A stretch of 64,000 nucleotides of DNA from an uncultured Lachnospiraceae bacterium (lineage in GTDB: Bacteria; Bacillota; Clostridia; Lachnospirales; Lachnospiraceae), in contig URUY01000022.1 of NCBI GenBank assembly GCA_900551115.1, positions 1 through 64,000 of the forward strand, read 5' to 3'. The first letter of the stretch is position 1. Each line of letters starts with the position of its first letter. This document shows positions 52,890 to 61,322 of the stretch, piece after piece. The notes beneath the pieces were generated by a model, which saw nothing but the letters and a program-made list of their open reading frames with translations, ran no database searches and was not told the DNA's origin. The translations under genes and the position numbers were made by a program.

Positions 52890-53849
52890 TTATTCATCAC
52901 TGGGATTTAACTGAAGTCCCAGTTCTTTTAACTTAGCAAGTACCTCTTCTAAGGACTTACGGCCCAGGTTACGAACCTTCATCATATCCTCAGAGGTCTT
53001 GTTGGTAAGCTCTTCAACAGTATTGATACCTGCTCTCTTCAGGCAGTTGTAGGAACGAACAGACAGCTCTAATTCGTCAATACTCATTTCCAATACTTTC
53101 TCTTTTTCATCGTCTTCTTTTTCTACCATAACTTCTGCAGTTTTAGCATTTTCGGATAAATCAATGAAAAGGCTTAAGTGTTCGCTGAGTACCTTTGCAG
53201 CCAAGCTTACCGCTTCATCGGGAACCAGGGTTCCATTGGTATATACATCCAGCGTAAGCTTGTCATAATCTGTAATCTGACCTACACGGGTATTTTCTAC
53301 TGTAACATTTACTCTTTCCACCGGCGTGTAGATAGAATCAATTGCAATTACACCGATAGGCAGATCCTCATGCTTATTCTTATCAGCACTAATATAGCCC
53401 CTGCCCTTTGTAATTGTAAGTTCCATATACAATTTGGTATCCTTGCCGCCGCTTAAGGTTGCAATTACCAAGTCCGGATTCAGAATTTCAATGTCCTGAT
53501 CAGCCTGAATATCGGAAGCCCTGACAACGCCTTCGCCTTCAAACTCGATATATGCAGTTTTCGGCTCATTTGTCTCACTGCTGTTTTTAATAGCAAGACT
53601 CTTGATATTCATAATAATTTCGGTTACATCTTCTTTTACACCCGGAATGGAACTGAATTCGTGTAACACACCTTCAATCTTAACCTGGCTTACTGCTGCA
53701 CCGGGTAAAGAGGACAGCATAATTCTCCGAAGAGAGTTACCGAGTGTAATACCATAACCTCTTTCCAAAGGCTCTACTACGAATTTACCATACTTTTTGT
53801 CTTCAGAAATTTCAGCAACCTCAATATTGGGTCTTTCAAAATCAAACAC
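52890..53849 (-). CDS. rpoA: RNA polymerase alpha subunit
   Basis: A 319-residue alpha subunit. The N-terminal assembly domain contains GYGITLGNSLRRIMLSSLPG and the insertion with DLPIGVIAIDSIYTPV. A linker rich in Glu/Lys (about 230-245) leads to the C-terminal domain with ELSVRSYNCLKRAGI and RNLGRKSLEEV, which contacts UP elements and activators. Gene order rpsK-rpsD-rpoA-rplQ is canonical. Confidence 0.98.
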   Translation of the reverse strand: MFDFERPNIEVAEISEDKKYGKFVVEPLERGYGITLGNSLRRIMLSSLPGAAVSQVKIEGVLHEFSSIPGVKEDVTEIIMNIKSLAIKNSSETNEPKTAYIEFEGEGVVRASDIQADQDIEILNPDLVIATLSGGKDTKLYMELTITKGRGYISADKNKHEDLPIGVIAIDSIYTPVERVNVTVENTRVGQITDYDKLTLDVYTNGTLVPDEAVSLAAKVLSEHLSLFIDLSENAKTAEVMVEKEDDEKEKVLEMSIDELELSVRSYNCLKRAGINTVEELTNKTSEDMMKVRNLGRKSLEEVLAKLKELGLQLNPSDE

Positions 53850-53887
53850 TGCAAATACCCTCCTTTACGAACATTTTTAATTACGGC

Positions 53888-54481
53888 TTATTTAGAATAT
53901 AATTCGACGATAAGCATCTCATCTACAGGAACATCAATCTGCTCTCTGGTAGGAAGTGCTTTTACAGTTCCCTTAAGTCCTTCAATATCTACATCCATCC
54001 ATTCAGGAACAAGTCTTCCGCCTGTTACCTCTACGATGTCTTTGTATCTCTGTAAGGATTTGGATTTCTCTCTGATTTCGATTACATCACCAGCTTTAAT
54101 TAAATAGGAAGGTATATTAACGCCCTTGCCGTTTACAAGTACATGCTTGTGTCCGACAATCTGTCTTGCTTCTCTTCTGGTTCTTGCAAATCCCATTCTG
54201 AAGATTACGCTGTCAAGTCTGCTCTCAAGAAGAATCATCAGGTTTTCACCGGTCATTCCTCTCATTCTGTCAGCTCTTTCATAGTAATTTCTGAAAGGCT
54301 TCTCCAACACGCCATAGATGAATTTTGCTTTCTGCTTTTCTCTTAACTGAAGACCATACTCGCTCATCTTCTTGCCTGCTCTTGAAGAGGTTCTGTTAGA
54401 TTTCTTGTCATATCCAAGATATGCCGGCTCTAAGCCTAAACTTCTACATCTTTTAAGTACGGGTACTCTATTTACTGCCAT
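53888..54481 (-). CDS. rpsD: 30S ribosomal protein S4
   Basis: A 197-residue S4, a primary 16S rRNA-binding protein that also can act as translational repressor. The first ~45 residues hold only one cysteine, so this is the zinc-free form. The S4 RNA-binding domain includes LESRLDSVIFRMGFARTRREARQIVGHKHVLVNG-type sequence (about 90-125). A gap of 229 bp with three strong hairpins separates it from rpsK upstream, which may be a site of S4 control. Confidence 0.98.
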   Translation of the reverse strand: MAVNRVPVLKRCRSLGLEPAYLGYDKKSNRTSSRAGKKMSEYGLQLREKQKAKFIYGVLEKPFRNYYERADRMRGMTGENLMILLESRLDSVIFRMGFARTRREARQIVGHKHVLVNGKGVNIPSYLIKAGDVIEIREKSKSLQRYKDIVEVTGGRLVPEWMDVDIEGLKGTVKALPTREQIDVPVDEMLIVELYSK

Positions 54482-54581
54482 TGTTATAATTCCTTTCTGT
54501 GAGGCTTTGACCTCTGACTATTGTTTACAGCGCATCTGCGCTTTCTTCCAACTTGTTTCTAAAGTAGTTTTTTCTGGCGAA

Positions 54582-54702
54582 GCCTCCCTTGAGGCAAGCC
54601 ATGAAAACTGCTGTGCGGAGAATTTCACTTCAGGGAAATTCTCCTGTACGAAACATAGTATTTCTCAACGAAACAGCCATTGCTGTGAGTTATTAGAAAT
54701 AC
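54582..54702 (-). promoter_or_regulatory. Three consecutive hairpins between rpsK and rpsD
   Basis: GTATTTCT/AGAAATAC (54658-54665 with 54695-54702, enclosing ACAGC/GCTGT), GGAGAATTTC/GAAATTCTCC (54617-54626 with 54635-54644, perfect) and GCCTC/GAGGC (54582-54586 with 54591-54595). None is followed by a U-tract on the minus strand, so they are more likely regulatory or processing structures than terminators. Confidence 0.6.
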
Positions 54703-54710
54703 TTTTCGTA

Positions 54711-55112
54711 CTAGACACGACGTCTCTTAGGAGGACGGCAACCATTGTGAGGAACAGGAGTTACGTCACGGATGCTGGTAACTTCCAGTCCACATGCAGA
54801 AAGCGCACGAATTGCTGCTTCACGGCCTGAACCAGGTCCCTTTACAAATACATCTACAGTCTTTAATCCATGGATTAAAGCAGCCTTGGTTGCAGTTTCT
54901 GCTGCCATCTGTGCTGCATACGGAGTAGATTTCCTTGAACCTCTAAAACCAAGACCACCGGCACTTGCCCAGCTTAATGCATTGCCTTCAGCATCTGTCA
55001 ATGTAACAATGGTATTATTGAAAGATGACTGAATATGTGCCTGTCCACGTTCAACGTTTTTCTTTACGCGCTTTTTAGCGACTTTTTTATTAGCTGCTAC
55101 TTTCTTAGCCAT
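54711..55112 (-). CDS. rpsK: 30S ribosomal protein S11
   Basis: A 133-residue S11 of the 30S platform. It has a Lys-rich N-terminus, GQAHIQSSFNNTIVTLTD, SAGGLGFRGSRKSTPYAAQ and the conserved C-terminal tail TPVPHNGCRPPKRRRV. It lies 47 bp after rpsM in the canonical order. Confidence 0.98.
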   Translation of the reverse strand: MAKKVAANKKVAKKRVKKNVERGQAHIQSSFNNTIVTLTDAEGNALSWASAGGLGFRGSRKSTPYAAQMAAETATKAALIHGLKTVDVFVKGPGSGREAAIRALSACGLEVTSIRDVTPVPHNGCRPPKRRRV

Positions 55113-55159
55113 TTTAAACTAACCTACTTTCTCAAAATTGTTTGCAGTTACACCTTTAC

Positions 55160-55531
55160 TTATTTCTTTTTATTTGCTACTGTCCGCTTCGGACCCTTGC
55201 GGGTTCTTGCATTTGTCTTTGTCTTCTGACCACGAACCGGAAGACCTTTACGATGACGAACACCGCGGTAGCAGCCGATTTCCTGTAATCTCTTGATATT
55301 TAAAGCGATTTCTCTTCTTAAATCACCTTCTACCATGATATCCAGCTTTTCCATTGCTTCGCCGATTTTCTTTACTTCATCATCTGTCAGTTCTCTGACA
55401 CGGGTATCAGGATTTACACCTGCTTCTGCCAGAATCTTGTTGGCGCTTACTCTACCGATACCGTAGATATAAGTCAGGCCAATCTCCACACGTTTTTCTC
55501 TAGGTAAGTCAACACCTGCGATACGAGCCAT
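55160..55531 (-). CDS. rpsM: 30S ribosomal protein S13
   Basis: A 123-residue S13 of the 30S head. The N-terminal RIAGVDLPREKRVEIGLTYI, the helix-hairpin-helix region and the C-terminal tail GLPVRGQKTKTNARTRKG are typical. The tail contacts P-site tRNA. The distance to rpmJ upstream is unusually large (about 490 nt), with extensive hairpins in between. Confidence 0.98.
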   Translation of the reverse strand: MARIAGVDLPREKRVEIGLTYIYGIGRVSANKILAEAGVNPDTRVRELTDDEVKKIGEAMEKLDIMVEGDLRREIALNIKRLQEIGCYRGVRHRKGLPVRGQKTKTNARTRKGPKRTVANKKK

Positions 55532-55544
55532 TTACGTTTCCTCC

Positions 55545-56019
55545 ATTTTCTCTGCGTTTTCCGCTCTGCGGAACTTTTAACGCCGTGTACAATCCGGTCT
55601 GTTTGTCTTTTTGGAAATGTACACCTGCACAGTTATTGCTGCTCTGCAATCACCGTACTCAATAGTTACTAAGTTGATTGGGGCTTTCACCCAACCGGAC
55701 GCTAATCCGACCTTTCCACGCCAAAAAGTTTTCTACGCGCAAAATGCGCTCTGCGCATTTTGTCCGGTAAAACATAGCTTTTTCTTAAGCTTTGTATTTT
55801 AAAGCTTTAGAAAAACTTTTTACCGTGGTATCAACAAGTAATCTCCCGTAAGCTCTTCCATTATATATATTAAATTGCATCCTTCCGCCGCTTCAGACCT
55901 TACTGCAAATCCGTAAGCTGTCGTCAAACACGACAATAAGGCTGGAAAGATGCACTTTCAGCCGCATACAATAATGGGACAAGAACTCACATACTTGAAT
56001 CTGTTAATCCAAGCGGTGA
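55545..56019 (-). ncRNA. Structured 490-nt gap between rpmJ and rpsM (candidate regulatory RNA)
   Basis: No protein gene is supported. At least five strong hairpins are visible: GGCTG/CAGCC with inner pairing (55940-55963), GTCGT/ACGAC (55920-55934), a long imperfect stem from CGGTAAAA (55765-55772) to TTTTACCG (55818-55825), the 21-bp palindrome AAAATGCGC-tct-GCGCATTTT (55741-55761), and CAATCA/TGATTG in the 55.65-55.68 kb part. A GTTCCGC/GCGGAAC-like hairpin lies near 55559-55573. No U-tract terminator is seen on the minus strand. Function unknown. Confidence 0.45.
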
Positions 56020-56133
56020 TTATCCTTGTCTCTGTTTGTGTTTCGGATTCTCACAGATAACTCTGATACGTCCTTTTCTTTTAATGATTTTGCACTTTTC
56101 GCAAATCGGTTTTACTGATGATCTAACCTTCAC
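56020..56133 (-). CDS. rpmJ: 50S ribosomal protein L36
   Basis: A 37-residue L36, too short for most gene finders. The product starts V/M-K-V-R-S-S-V-K-P-I and carries the zinc ligands Cys, Cys, Cys and His (CEKCKIIKR, then ICENPKH). It is thus the zinc-binding form. The start codon is GTG at 56133 with AAAGGAGGG about 6 nt upstream. It lies 90 bp after infA, the canonical position. Confidence 0.97.
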   Translation of the reverse strand: MKVRSSVKPICEKCKIIKRKGRIRVICENPKHKQRQG

Positions 56134-56223
56134 GTTAAACCCTCCTTTCAAAAAAGACCGTTTTACATTATAGCATGTAGTAATTTTATTTACAAGTGTT
56201 TTTTGGTTTTTTATTGAATAAAA

Positions 56224-56442
56224 TTATTTATCTCTCCAAATAATACGTCCTTTGGATAAATCGTAGGGAGACAGTTCCAAGGTTACCTTATCTCCGGGAA
56301 GAATACGGATAAAATTCTGGCGCAGCTTACCGCTGATATGTGCCAGTACCTTATGACCGTTTTCCAGTTCTACCTGAAACATGGTGTTGGGAAGCTTTTC
56401 AATAACTGTTCCTTCAATTTCAATTACATCTGATTTAGACAT
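56224..56442 (-). CDS. infA: Translation initiation factor IF-1
   Basis: A 72-residue single OB-fold protein that occupies the 30S A site during initiation. It contains MSKSDVIEIEGTVIEKLPNTMF, VLAHISGKLRQNFIRILPGD and SPYDLSKGRI. AAGGAGG lies before the ATG at 56442, which is chosen over an in-frame start six codons upstream. Its start overlaps the KOW gene by 8 bp. Confidence 0.97.
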   Translation of the reverse strand: MSKSDVIEIEGTVIEKLPNTMFQVELENGHKVLAHISGKLRQNFIRILPGDKVTLELSPYDLSKGRIIWRDK

Positions 56443-56707
56443 TTCTACCTCCTTGCGCATAAAAAGCTTTGATTACTCTTTTAATTTCTTCATTGCGTAC
56501 AGGCTGTTTCTGCAGCAGTTTTTCCCTGACAGTACTATCTACAGCTTTTTTAATCGGCTGAATATGCTTCCTGTTCTTCTTTTTGGGGTGTTCTACGGTC
56601 TTTAGCCTGCCATCGCACAGGTAAACATATTCCGCTTCTTCTTCTATTATCATATACACAGTCTGCCTGTCGTGTCCGGCTTTGGAAAATGCCAGCATAC
56701 CTATCAT
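56435..56707 (-). CDS. KOW-domain (L14e/L6e-like) RNA-binding protein
   Basis: A 90-residue basic protein of the KOW/L14E-like family commonly placed between map and infA in Clostridia. The N-terminal KOW-like beta region is MIGMLAFSKAGHDRQTVYMII and the central patch is HPKKKNRKHIQP. The C-terminal half is helical and positively charged. The role is unknown; binding to rRNA is likely. The start at 56707 has GGGAGG 7 nt upstream. Eight bases overlap with infA imply translational coupling. Confidence 0.88.
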   Translation of the reverse strand: MIGMLAFSKAGHDRQTVYMIIEEEAEYVYLCDGRLKTVEHPKKKNRKHIQPIKKAVDSTVREKLLQKQPVRNEEIKRVIKAFYAQGGRNV

Positions 56708-56748
56708 AAAATTTCCTCCCGGTTCTTTTACGCCGCCTCTGTCATACT

Positions 56749-57501
56749 CTATTCGCACAGCGTAAGTATCTCCGGCTCGCCGTCCGTGATCAGTATGGTA
56801 TTCTCATAATGAGCCGACAGGGAACCGTCCAGCGTCACTACCGTCCAATCATCCTCAAGGAAATATACTTCCGGTCTTCCCATGTTAATCATAGGTTCTA
56901 CTGCCAATGTCATACCGGCGTGAAGCTTTATGCCTCTTCTCTTCTGTGCAAAATTGGGAATCTGGGGGTCTTCATGCAGTTCGCGTCCGATTCCGTGTCC
57001 CACCAGGTCTCTGACGATTCCGTAGCCAAACTGAGAAACGTAAGCATCTATGGCATTGGAAATATCATGCAGATGGTTGCCTGCCTTTGCCATTTTTATG
57101 CCTTCAAAAAAGCTCTGCTTTGTAACGTCAATCAGCTTTTGTGCTTCATCGCTGATTTCTCCTATACCATAGGTCCTTGCGGCATCTGAATGGTAGCCCT
57201 TATAAATAAGCCCTGCATCCAGACTGATAATATCGCCTTCCTGTAAAAAGCGATGCTTTGTGGGAATGCCATGCACCACTTCCTCATTGATGGAAGTACA
57301 GATAGATGCCGGATATCCGTTATAGTCTCTGAAATTGGGTATGCATCCCATCTTTCTGATAAGAGTATCCCCTAAAATATCGATATCCATGGTAGACATG
57401 CCGGGCTTTAATGCATATTCCAGCTCCTTGTGGACTTTGGACAGCAGTCTGCAGGACTCCCTCATCAATTCAATTTCTTTGGCAGATTTAATTCTTACCA
57501 T
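56749..57501 (-). CDS. map: Methionine aminopeptidase, type I
   Basis: A 250-residue metalloprotease that removes N-terminal Met. The metal ligands are in ISLDAGLIYKGYHSDAARTYGIG (two Asp), VGHGIGRELHEDP (His), TLAVEPM (Glu) and HYENTILIT (Glu). There is no N-terminal zinc-finger extension, so it is the short bacterial form. It lies between adk and the KOW gene in the conserved order. Confidence 0.97.
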   Translation of the reverse strand: MVRIKSAKEIELMRESCRLLSKVHKELEYALKPGMSTMDIDILGDTLIRKMGCIPNFRDYNGYPASICTSINEEVVHGIPTKHRFLQEGDIISLDAGLIYKGYHSDAARTYGIGEISDEAQKLIDVTKQSFFEGIKMAKAGNHLHDISNAIDAYVSQFGYGIVRDLVGHGIGRELHEDPQIPNFAQKRRGIKLHAGMTLAVEPMINMGRPEVYFLEDDWTVVTLDGSLSAHYENTILITDGEPEILTLCE

Positions 57502-57552
57502 ATTACAACCTTCTTTTCCTTATTTGCCTGATACTGATTAATCTGATACTGA

Positions 57553-58194
57553 TTACGCTAAAATTGTTACAATGGCAGCAAATACATCCTGCATATCCAC
57601 TGTGCCGTCAACAGTTTTAAGCACGCCCTTTTCCGTATAAAAATCGATGAGGGGCTGTGTCTGCTCATGGTAAACCTGCAGTCTGTTCTTTACGGTCTCC
57701 GGCTTATCATCGTCACGAAGCACTAACGGCTGGCCGCACTTGTCACAAACACCCTCTGTTTTAGGAGGAATGTGTACAATATGATAGGTGGCGCCGCAGG
57801 ATAAGCATGCACGTCTTCCTGACATTCTGTTGATAATGTTTTCATCCGGTACATCCACATTGACAGCATAATCAATCTTATCGCCAAGCTCGGTAAGTGC
57901 TTTATCAAGCACCTCCGCCTGCGGAATGGTTCTGGGGAAACCGTCTAACACATAACCGCCTGCGCAGTCTTCCTTTGCCACCCTGTCAAGCAGAATCTTT
58001 ACTGTCAGCTCATCCGGCACCAAAAGACCCTGGTCCATGTATTTTTTTGCTTCCATGCCAAGCTCTGTACCGTTCTTGATATTGGCTCTGAAAATATCAC
58101 CTGTGGAAATATGGGGAATCTGATATTTCTCTGCTATCATCTTTGCCTGTGTACCTTTACCCGCACCCGGTGCGCCCAACATAATAATCTTCAT
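57553..58194 (-). CDS. adk: Adenylate kinase with zinc-binding lid
   Basis: A 213-residue kinase that interconverts AMP, ADP and ATP. The P-loop is GAPGAGKGTQ (7-16). The LID domain carries four cysteines (CLSCG and CDKCG), so it is the structural-zinc type of Gram-positives. DGFPRT is the AMP-binding region. The start at 58194 has GGGAG about 6 nt upstream. A terminator after secY and a separate promoter directly upstream suggest that adk begins a new transcription unit. Confidence 0.98.
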   Translation of the reverse strand: MKIIMLGAPGAGKGTQAKMIAEKYQIPHISTGDIFRANIKNGTELGMEAKKYMDQGLLVPDELTVKILLDRVAKEDCAGGYVLDGFPRTIPQAEVLDKALTELGDKIDYAVNVDVPDENIINRMSGRRACLSCGATYHIVHIPPKTEGVCDKCGQPLVLRDDDKPETVKNRLQVYHEQTQPLIDFYTEKGVLKTVDGTVDMQDVFAAIVTILA

Positions 58195-58272
58195 CTTTTC
58201 TCCCATCTGCCTGCCCCCGCAGGCTCTCTTCTCCTGAATCGTGATCAATATAATTTAATGCCTAACATTTAT

Positions 58273-58301
58273 ATTTTACCGTTGTTTGCTCCTGTTTGCA
58301 A
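58273..58301 (-). promoter_or_regulatory. Promoter ahead of adk
   Basis: Minus strand TTGCAA (58301-58296), 17-bp spacer, TAAAAT (58278-58273). It lies between the secY terminator and the adk start, about 80 bp from the ATG. Confidence 0.7.
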
Positions 58302-58333
58302 TAACAGAATGTAAAATAGATGCAAAATAAAGT

Positions 58334-58371
58334 AAAAAAAGTATCCGGAGAAACGCTCTCCCCGGATACTT
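58334..58371 (-). terminator. Intrinsic terminator between secY and adk
   Basis: Minus strand AAGTATCCGG (58371-58362) pairs perfectly with CCGGATACTT (58348-58339), with inner GAG pairing, and is followed by seven T residues. It should end most spc-operon transcripts after secY. Confidence 0.92.
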
Positions 58372-58389
58372 TATCCGCCTCGCGGTAAA

Positions 58390-59703
58390 TTAGTCGTTCA
58401 AAAAGCCCTTGTAATTACGCACCAGCATCTGAGATTCAATCTGTTTCATGGTTTCAAGCACAACGCTTACGATAATAATTAAGCTTGTTCCGCCAAAGGA
58501 AACGCTTGCCTTGAAAACGCCGTTGAACACATACGGAAGAATACCGATAATGGTAAGGCCAACCGCACCGATGAAAATAACATAATTCAGTACTTTTGTC
58601 AGATAATCACTGGTAGGCTTTCCGGGTCTGATACCCGGTATAAATCCGCCCTGCTTTTTCATATTATCTGCAATCATCAGAGGATTAAAGGTAATGGAGG
58701 TGTAGAAATAAGCAAAAAAGATTACCATTACTATATACACTACCAAGCCAATTGAATAAACCATCTGTTTCGGATTGCACCAGTTGCTGGAATCAAGACC
58801 CTTTAACACTTCACCCCAAAAGCCTTTTCCTTCATAGCCTAAGAAAGAACAGATAATGAGCGGAAACTGCATAATGGACTGCGCAAAAATAATAGGGATA
58901 ACGCCTGCGGTATTTACCTTAAGGGGAATACTGGAGGACTGTCCGCCTACCATCTTGCGGCCCTGTACCTTTTGTGCATACTGCACGGGAATCTTACGGG
59001 TAGCACCGTTCAAAATAATAACAAGAACTACCATCAGAACAATAATGGCAAAAATAATCACTACTGCAAGTGCAGCAGTTGCAAAAGGCTTACCAAATAC
59101 AAACTGCTGGAACAATGTATGCAAATCTGCCGGAACACGGGAAATAATGTTGATTACAAGGACGATGGAAATACCGTTTCCTACGCCTTTTTCTGTAATG
59201 CGCTCACCAATCCACATAAGGAAGGCACTTCCTGCTGTCATTGCTGCGATTGCAGTAATAACACTCATAACATTAAAATCTACCAAAAGTCCCTGACTGC
59301 CGAAGCCTACTGCCATAGCCGTTGCCTGAATCAGTGCCAGTATAATCGTCACATATCTGGTAATGGAGGCAATTTTCTTTCTGCCGTCTTCTCCATCCTT
59401 CTGCATTTCTTCCAATTTAGGAATTGCAATGGTTAAAAGCTGCATAATAATGGAAGATGTAATATAGGGATTGATACCCAGTGCCAATATGGACATATTG
59501 ACAAAGGAACCACCGGTAATTGCATCAAAAAAACTGAATGCGCTGCCGGCCTGCTGAGCAAACCAGCTTGCAAAATAGGTTCTGTCTACGCCCGGCACAG
59601 GCAGCTGTGACCCGATACGGATCACAACCAGCATGGCGAACGTAAAAAATAATTTATTTCTGATTTCTCTGATTTTAAATGCATTTTTCAGTGTTGTAAG
59701 CAT
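58390..59703 (-). CDS. secY: Protein translocase subunit SecY
   Basis: A 437-residue channel subunit of the Sec translocon with ten transmembrane helices. The N-terminal IRNKLFFTFAMLVVIRIGSQLPVPG, plug region near ITGGSFVNMSILALGINPYI, and the cytoplasmic loop GARKIPVQYAQK-like sequence (GATRKIPVQYAQKVQGRKM) are standard. It starts 1 bp after rplO, so translation is coupled. A strong terminator follows. Confidence 0.98.
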   Translation of the reverse strand: MLTTLKNAFKIREIRNKLFFTFAMLVVIRIGSQLPVPGVDRTYFASWFAQQAGSAFSFFDAITGGSFVNMSILALGINPYITSSIIMQLLTIAIPKLEEMQKDGEDGRKKIASITRYVTIILALIQATAMAVGFGSQGLLVDFNVMSVITAIAAMTAGSAFLMWIGERITEKGVGNGISIVLVINIISRVPADLHTLFQQFVFGKPFATAALAVVIIFAIIVLMVVLVIILNGATRKIPVQYAQKVQGRKMVGGQSSSIPLKVNTAGVIPIIFAQSIMQFPLIICSFLGYEGKGFWGEVLKGLDSSNWCNPKQMVYSIGLVVYIVMVIFFAYFYTSITFNPLMIADNMKKQGGFIPGIRPGKPTSDYLTKVLNYVIFIGAVGLTIIGILPYVFNGVFKASVSFGGTSLIIIVSVVLETMKQIESQMLVRNYKGFLND

Positions 59704-59704
59704 A

Positions 59705-60145
59705 TTACATCACCTCTGCACTTCCACCAAGAGCTTCAATTTTTTCTTTAGCAGATGCACTAAAAGCATCAGCCTTCACTGTAAGCTTCTTAGTTAACTC
59801 TCCATTTCCAAGGATCTTAACACCGTCTCTTGGGTTTTTTACAATGCCGGCTTCGATTAATGCATTTACATCTACTACGCTGTCATTTTCAAAACGTTCC
59901 AGAGTGCTTATATTGATAGCAACGATTTCCTTTGTGTTTCTGTTGGTGAAACCTCTCTTGGGAATTCGTCTGTATAACGGCATCTGTCCACCTTCAAAAC
60001 CAACTCTGGGCGCTCCTGAACGAGCTTTCTGACCCTTATGGCCCTTACCAGCAGTCTTGCCGTTGCCTGAACCGTGTCCACGACCTCTTCTAAAATTATC
60101 ACTATGCTTTGAACCTTCTGCAGGTCTTAAATTTGATAATTCCAT
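59705..60145 (-). CDS. rplO: 50S ribosomal protein L15
   Basis: A 146-residue L15. It has the Gly/Arg-rich N-terminal part (GRGHGSGNGKTAGKGHKGQKAR) and GFEGGQMPLYRRIPKRGF, both diagnostic, and a C-terminal globular domain (VDVNALIEAGIV). It lies between rpmD and secY in the standard spc order. Confidence 0.98.
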   Translation of the reverse strand: MELSNLRPAEGSKHSDNFRRGRGHGSGNGKTAGKGHKGQKARSGAPRVGFEGGQMPLYRRIPKRGFTNRNTKEIVAINISTLERFENDSVVDVNALIEAGIVKNPRDGVKILGNGELTKKLTVKADAFSASAKEKIEALGGSAEVM

Positions 60146-60165
60146 TCTGACACCTCCTTATCTGC

Positions 60166-60360
60166 TTATACTTCTTCTACTTTAATTAAATGACCGATTT
60201 TCTGAATCTGTCCTCTTGTAGCTGCGTTGTCCGGAAGGGTAACAGAGCTGTTAAGCTTTCTTAAACCCATAGACTCTACAACTGCCCTGTTCTTGGGAAC
60301 AGCACCGATAGTTGACTTAACCAAAGTAATCTTTAACATTTTTTCTTTGTTTGCTGCCAT
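60166..60360 (-). CDS. rpmD: 50S ribosomal protein L30
   Basis: A 64-residue L30 of the bacterial short type. LKITLVKSTIGAVPKNRAVVESMGLRKL contains the family signature. A short N-terminal extension (MAANKEK) precedes the usual start; a GTG/ATG at Met8 is possible. Position between rpsE and rplO is canonical. Confidence 0.97.
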   Translation of the reverse strand: MAANKEKMLKITLVKSTIGAVPKNRAVVESMGLRKLNSSVTLPDNAATRGQIQKIGHLIKVEEV

Positions 60361-60405
60361 TGTCTTTTCTCTCCTTTCAAACCATAAAGGGAAAATTTCC
60401 CTTTG

Positions 60406-60915
60406 TTAAGCAAAAATCTCGTTTACTGCCTTGCCACGGTTTTTAGCTACTTCTTCAGGAGCCTTTAACTGGCTTAAACCTGTAATGGTTGCAAGAACTA
60501 CATTCTGCTTATTATTGGAGCCTAAAGACTTTGTACGGATATTCTTAATGCCGGCAAGCTCGCAAACAACACGTGCGGGACCACCTGCAATAACACCGGT
60601 ACCTTCGGGCGCTCTCTTTAAAAGAACATTGGCAGAACCGTATTTGCCGATAAAATCATGTGTAATACTGTTGTTCTCATCTAATGCAACGCTTACTAAA
60701 TGCTTAATTGCATCTTCTTTACCCTTGCGGATTGCATCGGGAATTTCTGTTGCCTTTCCAAGGCCGGCGCCTACATGACCGTTACCATCGCCAACAACTA
60801 CCAAAGCTGTGAAACGGAAGTTACGACCACCCTTAACAACCTTAGTTACACGTTTGATTGTAACAACTTTTTCAGTTAATTCCATCTGACTGGCATCAAT
60901 GATTGCATGTTTCAT
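60406..60915 (-). CDS. rpsE: 30S ribosomal protein S5
   Basis: A 169-residue S5 involved in decoding accuracy. The N-terminal double-stranded RNA-binding domain has TKVVKGGRNFRFTALVVVGDGNGHVGAG, and the C-terminal part has PEGTGVIAGGPARVVCELAG. AAAGGAAG lies 9 nt before the ATG. Confidence 0.98.
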   Translation of the reverse strand: MKHAIIDASQMELTEKVVTIKRVTKVVKGGRNFRFTALVVVGDGNGHVGAGLGKATEIPDAIRKGKEDAIKHLVSVALDENNSITHDFIGKYGSANVLLKRAPEGTGVIAGGPARVVCELAGIKNIRTKSLGSNNKQNVVLATITGLSQLKAPEEVAKNRGKAVNEIFA

Positions 60916-60933
60916 GGTTTATTTCTTCCTTTC

Positions 60934-61302
60934 CTAGAATTGTAAGCCAGCTTCTCTGGCTGCTTCAGCTAATGCTGCGATTTTACCCTGGTATATAAAG
61001 CCGCCTCTGTCAAAGACTACTTCTGTAATACCTTTTTCCATTGCTCTCTTTGCAATGACGGTTCCTAAATATGCTGCCGCATCAACGTTATTGGTTTTTT
61101 CAAGCTCTGCCTTTACCTCTTTTTCAAGAGTGGAAGCAGCAACCAGTGTGTTACCAACTGTATCGTCGATAATTTGAGCATACATATGATTATTGCTTCT
61201 GAATACGGCTAAACGAGGTCTTTCAGCAGTGCCGCTGAAACGGTTACGTATTCTCATGTGTTTTTTAACACGTACTTCTTGTCTTGATTCTTTACTAACC
61301 AT
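60934..61302 (-). CDS. rplR: 50S ribosomal protein L18
   Basis: A 122-residue 5S rRNA-binding protein. RIRNRFSGTAERPRLAVFRSNNHMYAQIIDD and the C-terminal FDRGGFIYQGKIAALAEAAREAGL are typical. AAGGAG lies 9 nt before the ATG at 61302; the ATG two codons earlier would be too close to it. Confidence 0.98.
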   Translation of the reverse strand: MVSKESRQEVRVKKHMRIRNRFSGTAERPRLAVFRSNNHMYAQIIDDTVGNTLVAASTLEKEVKAELEKTNNVDAAAYLGTVIAKRAMEKGITEVVFDRGGFIYQGKIAALAEAAREAGLQF

Positions 61303-61322
61303 TTTCATACTCTCCTTATCTG

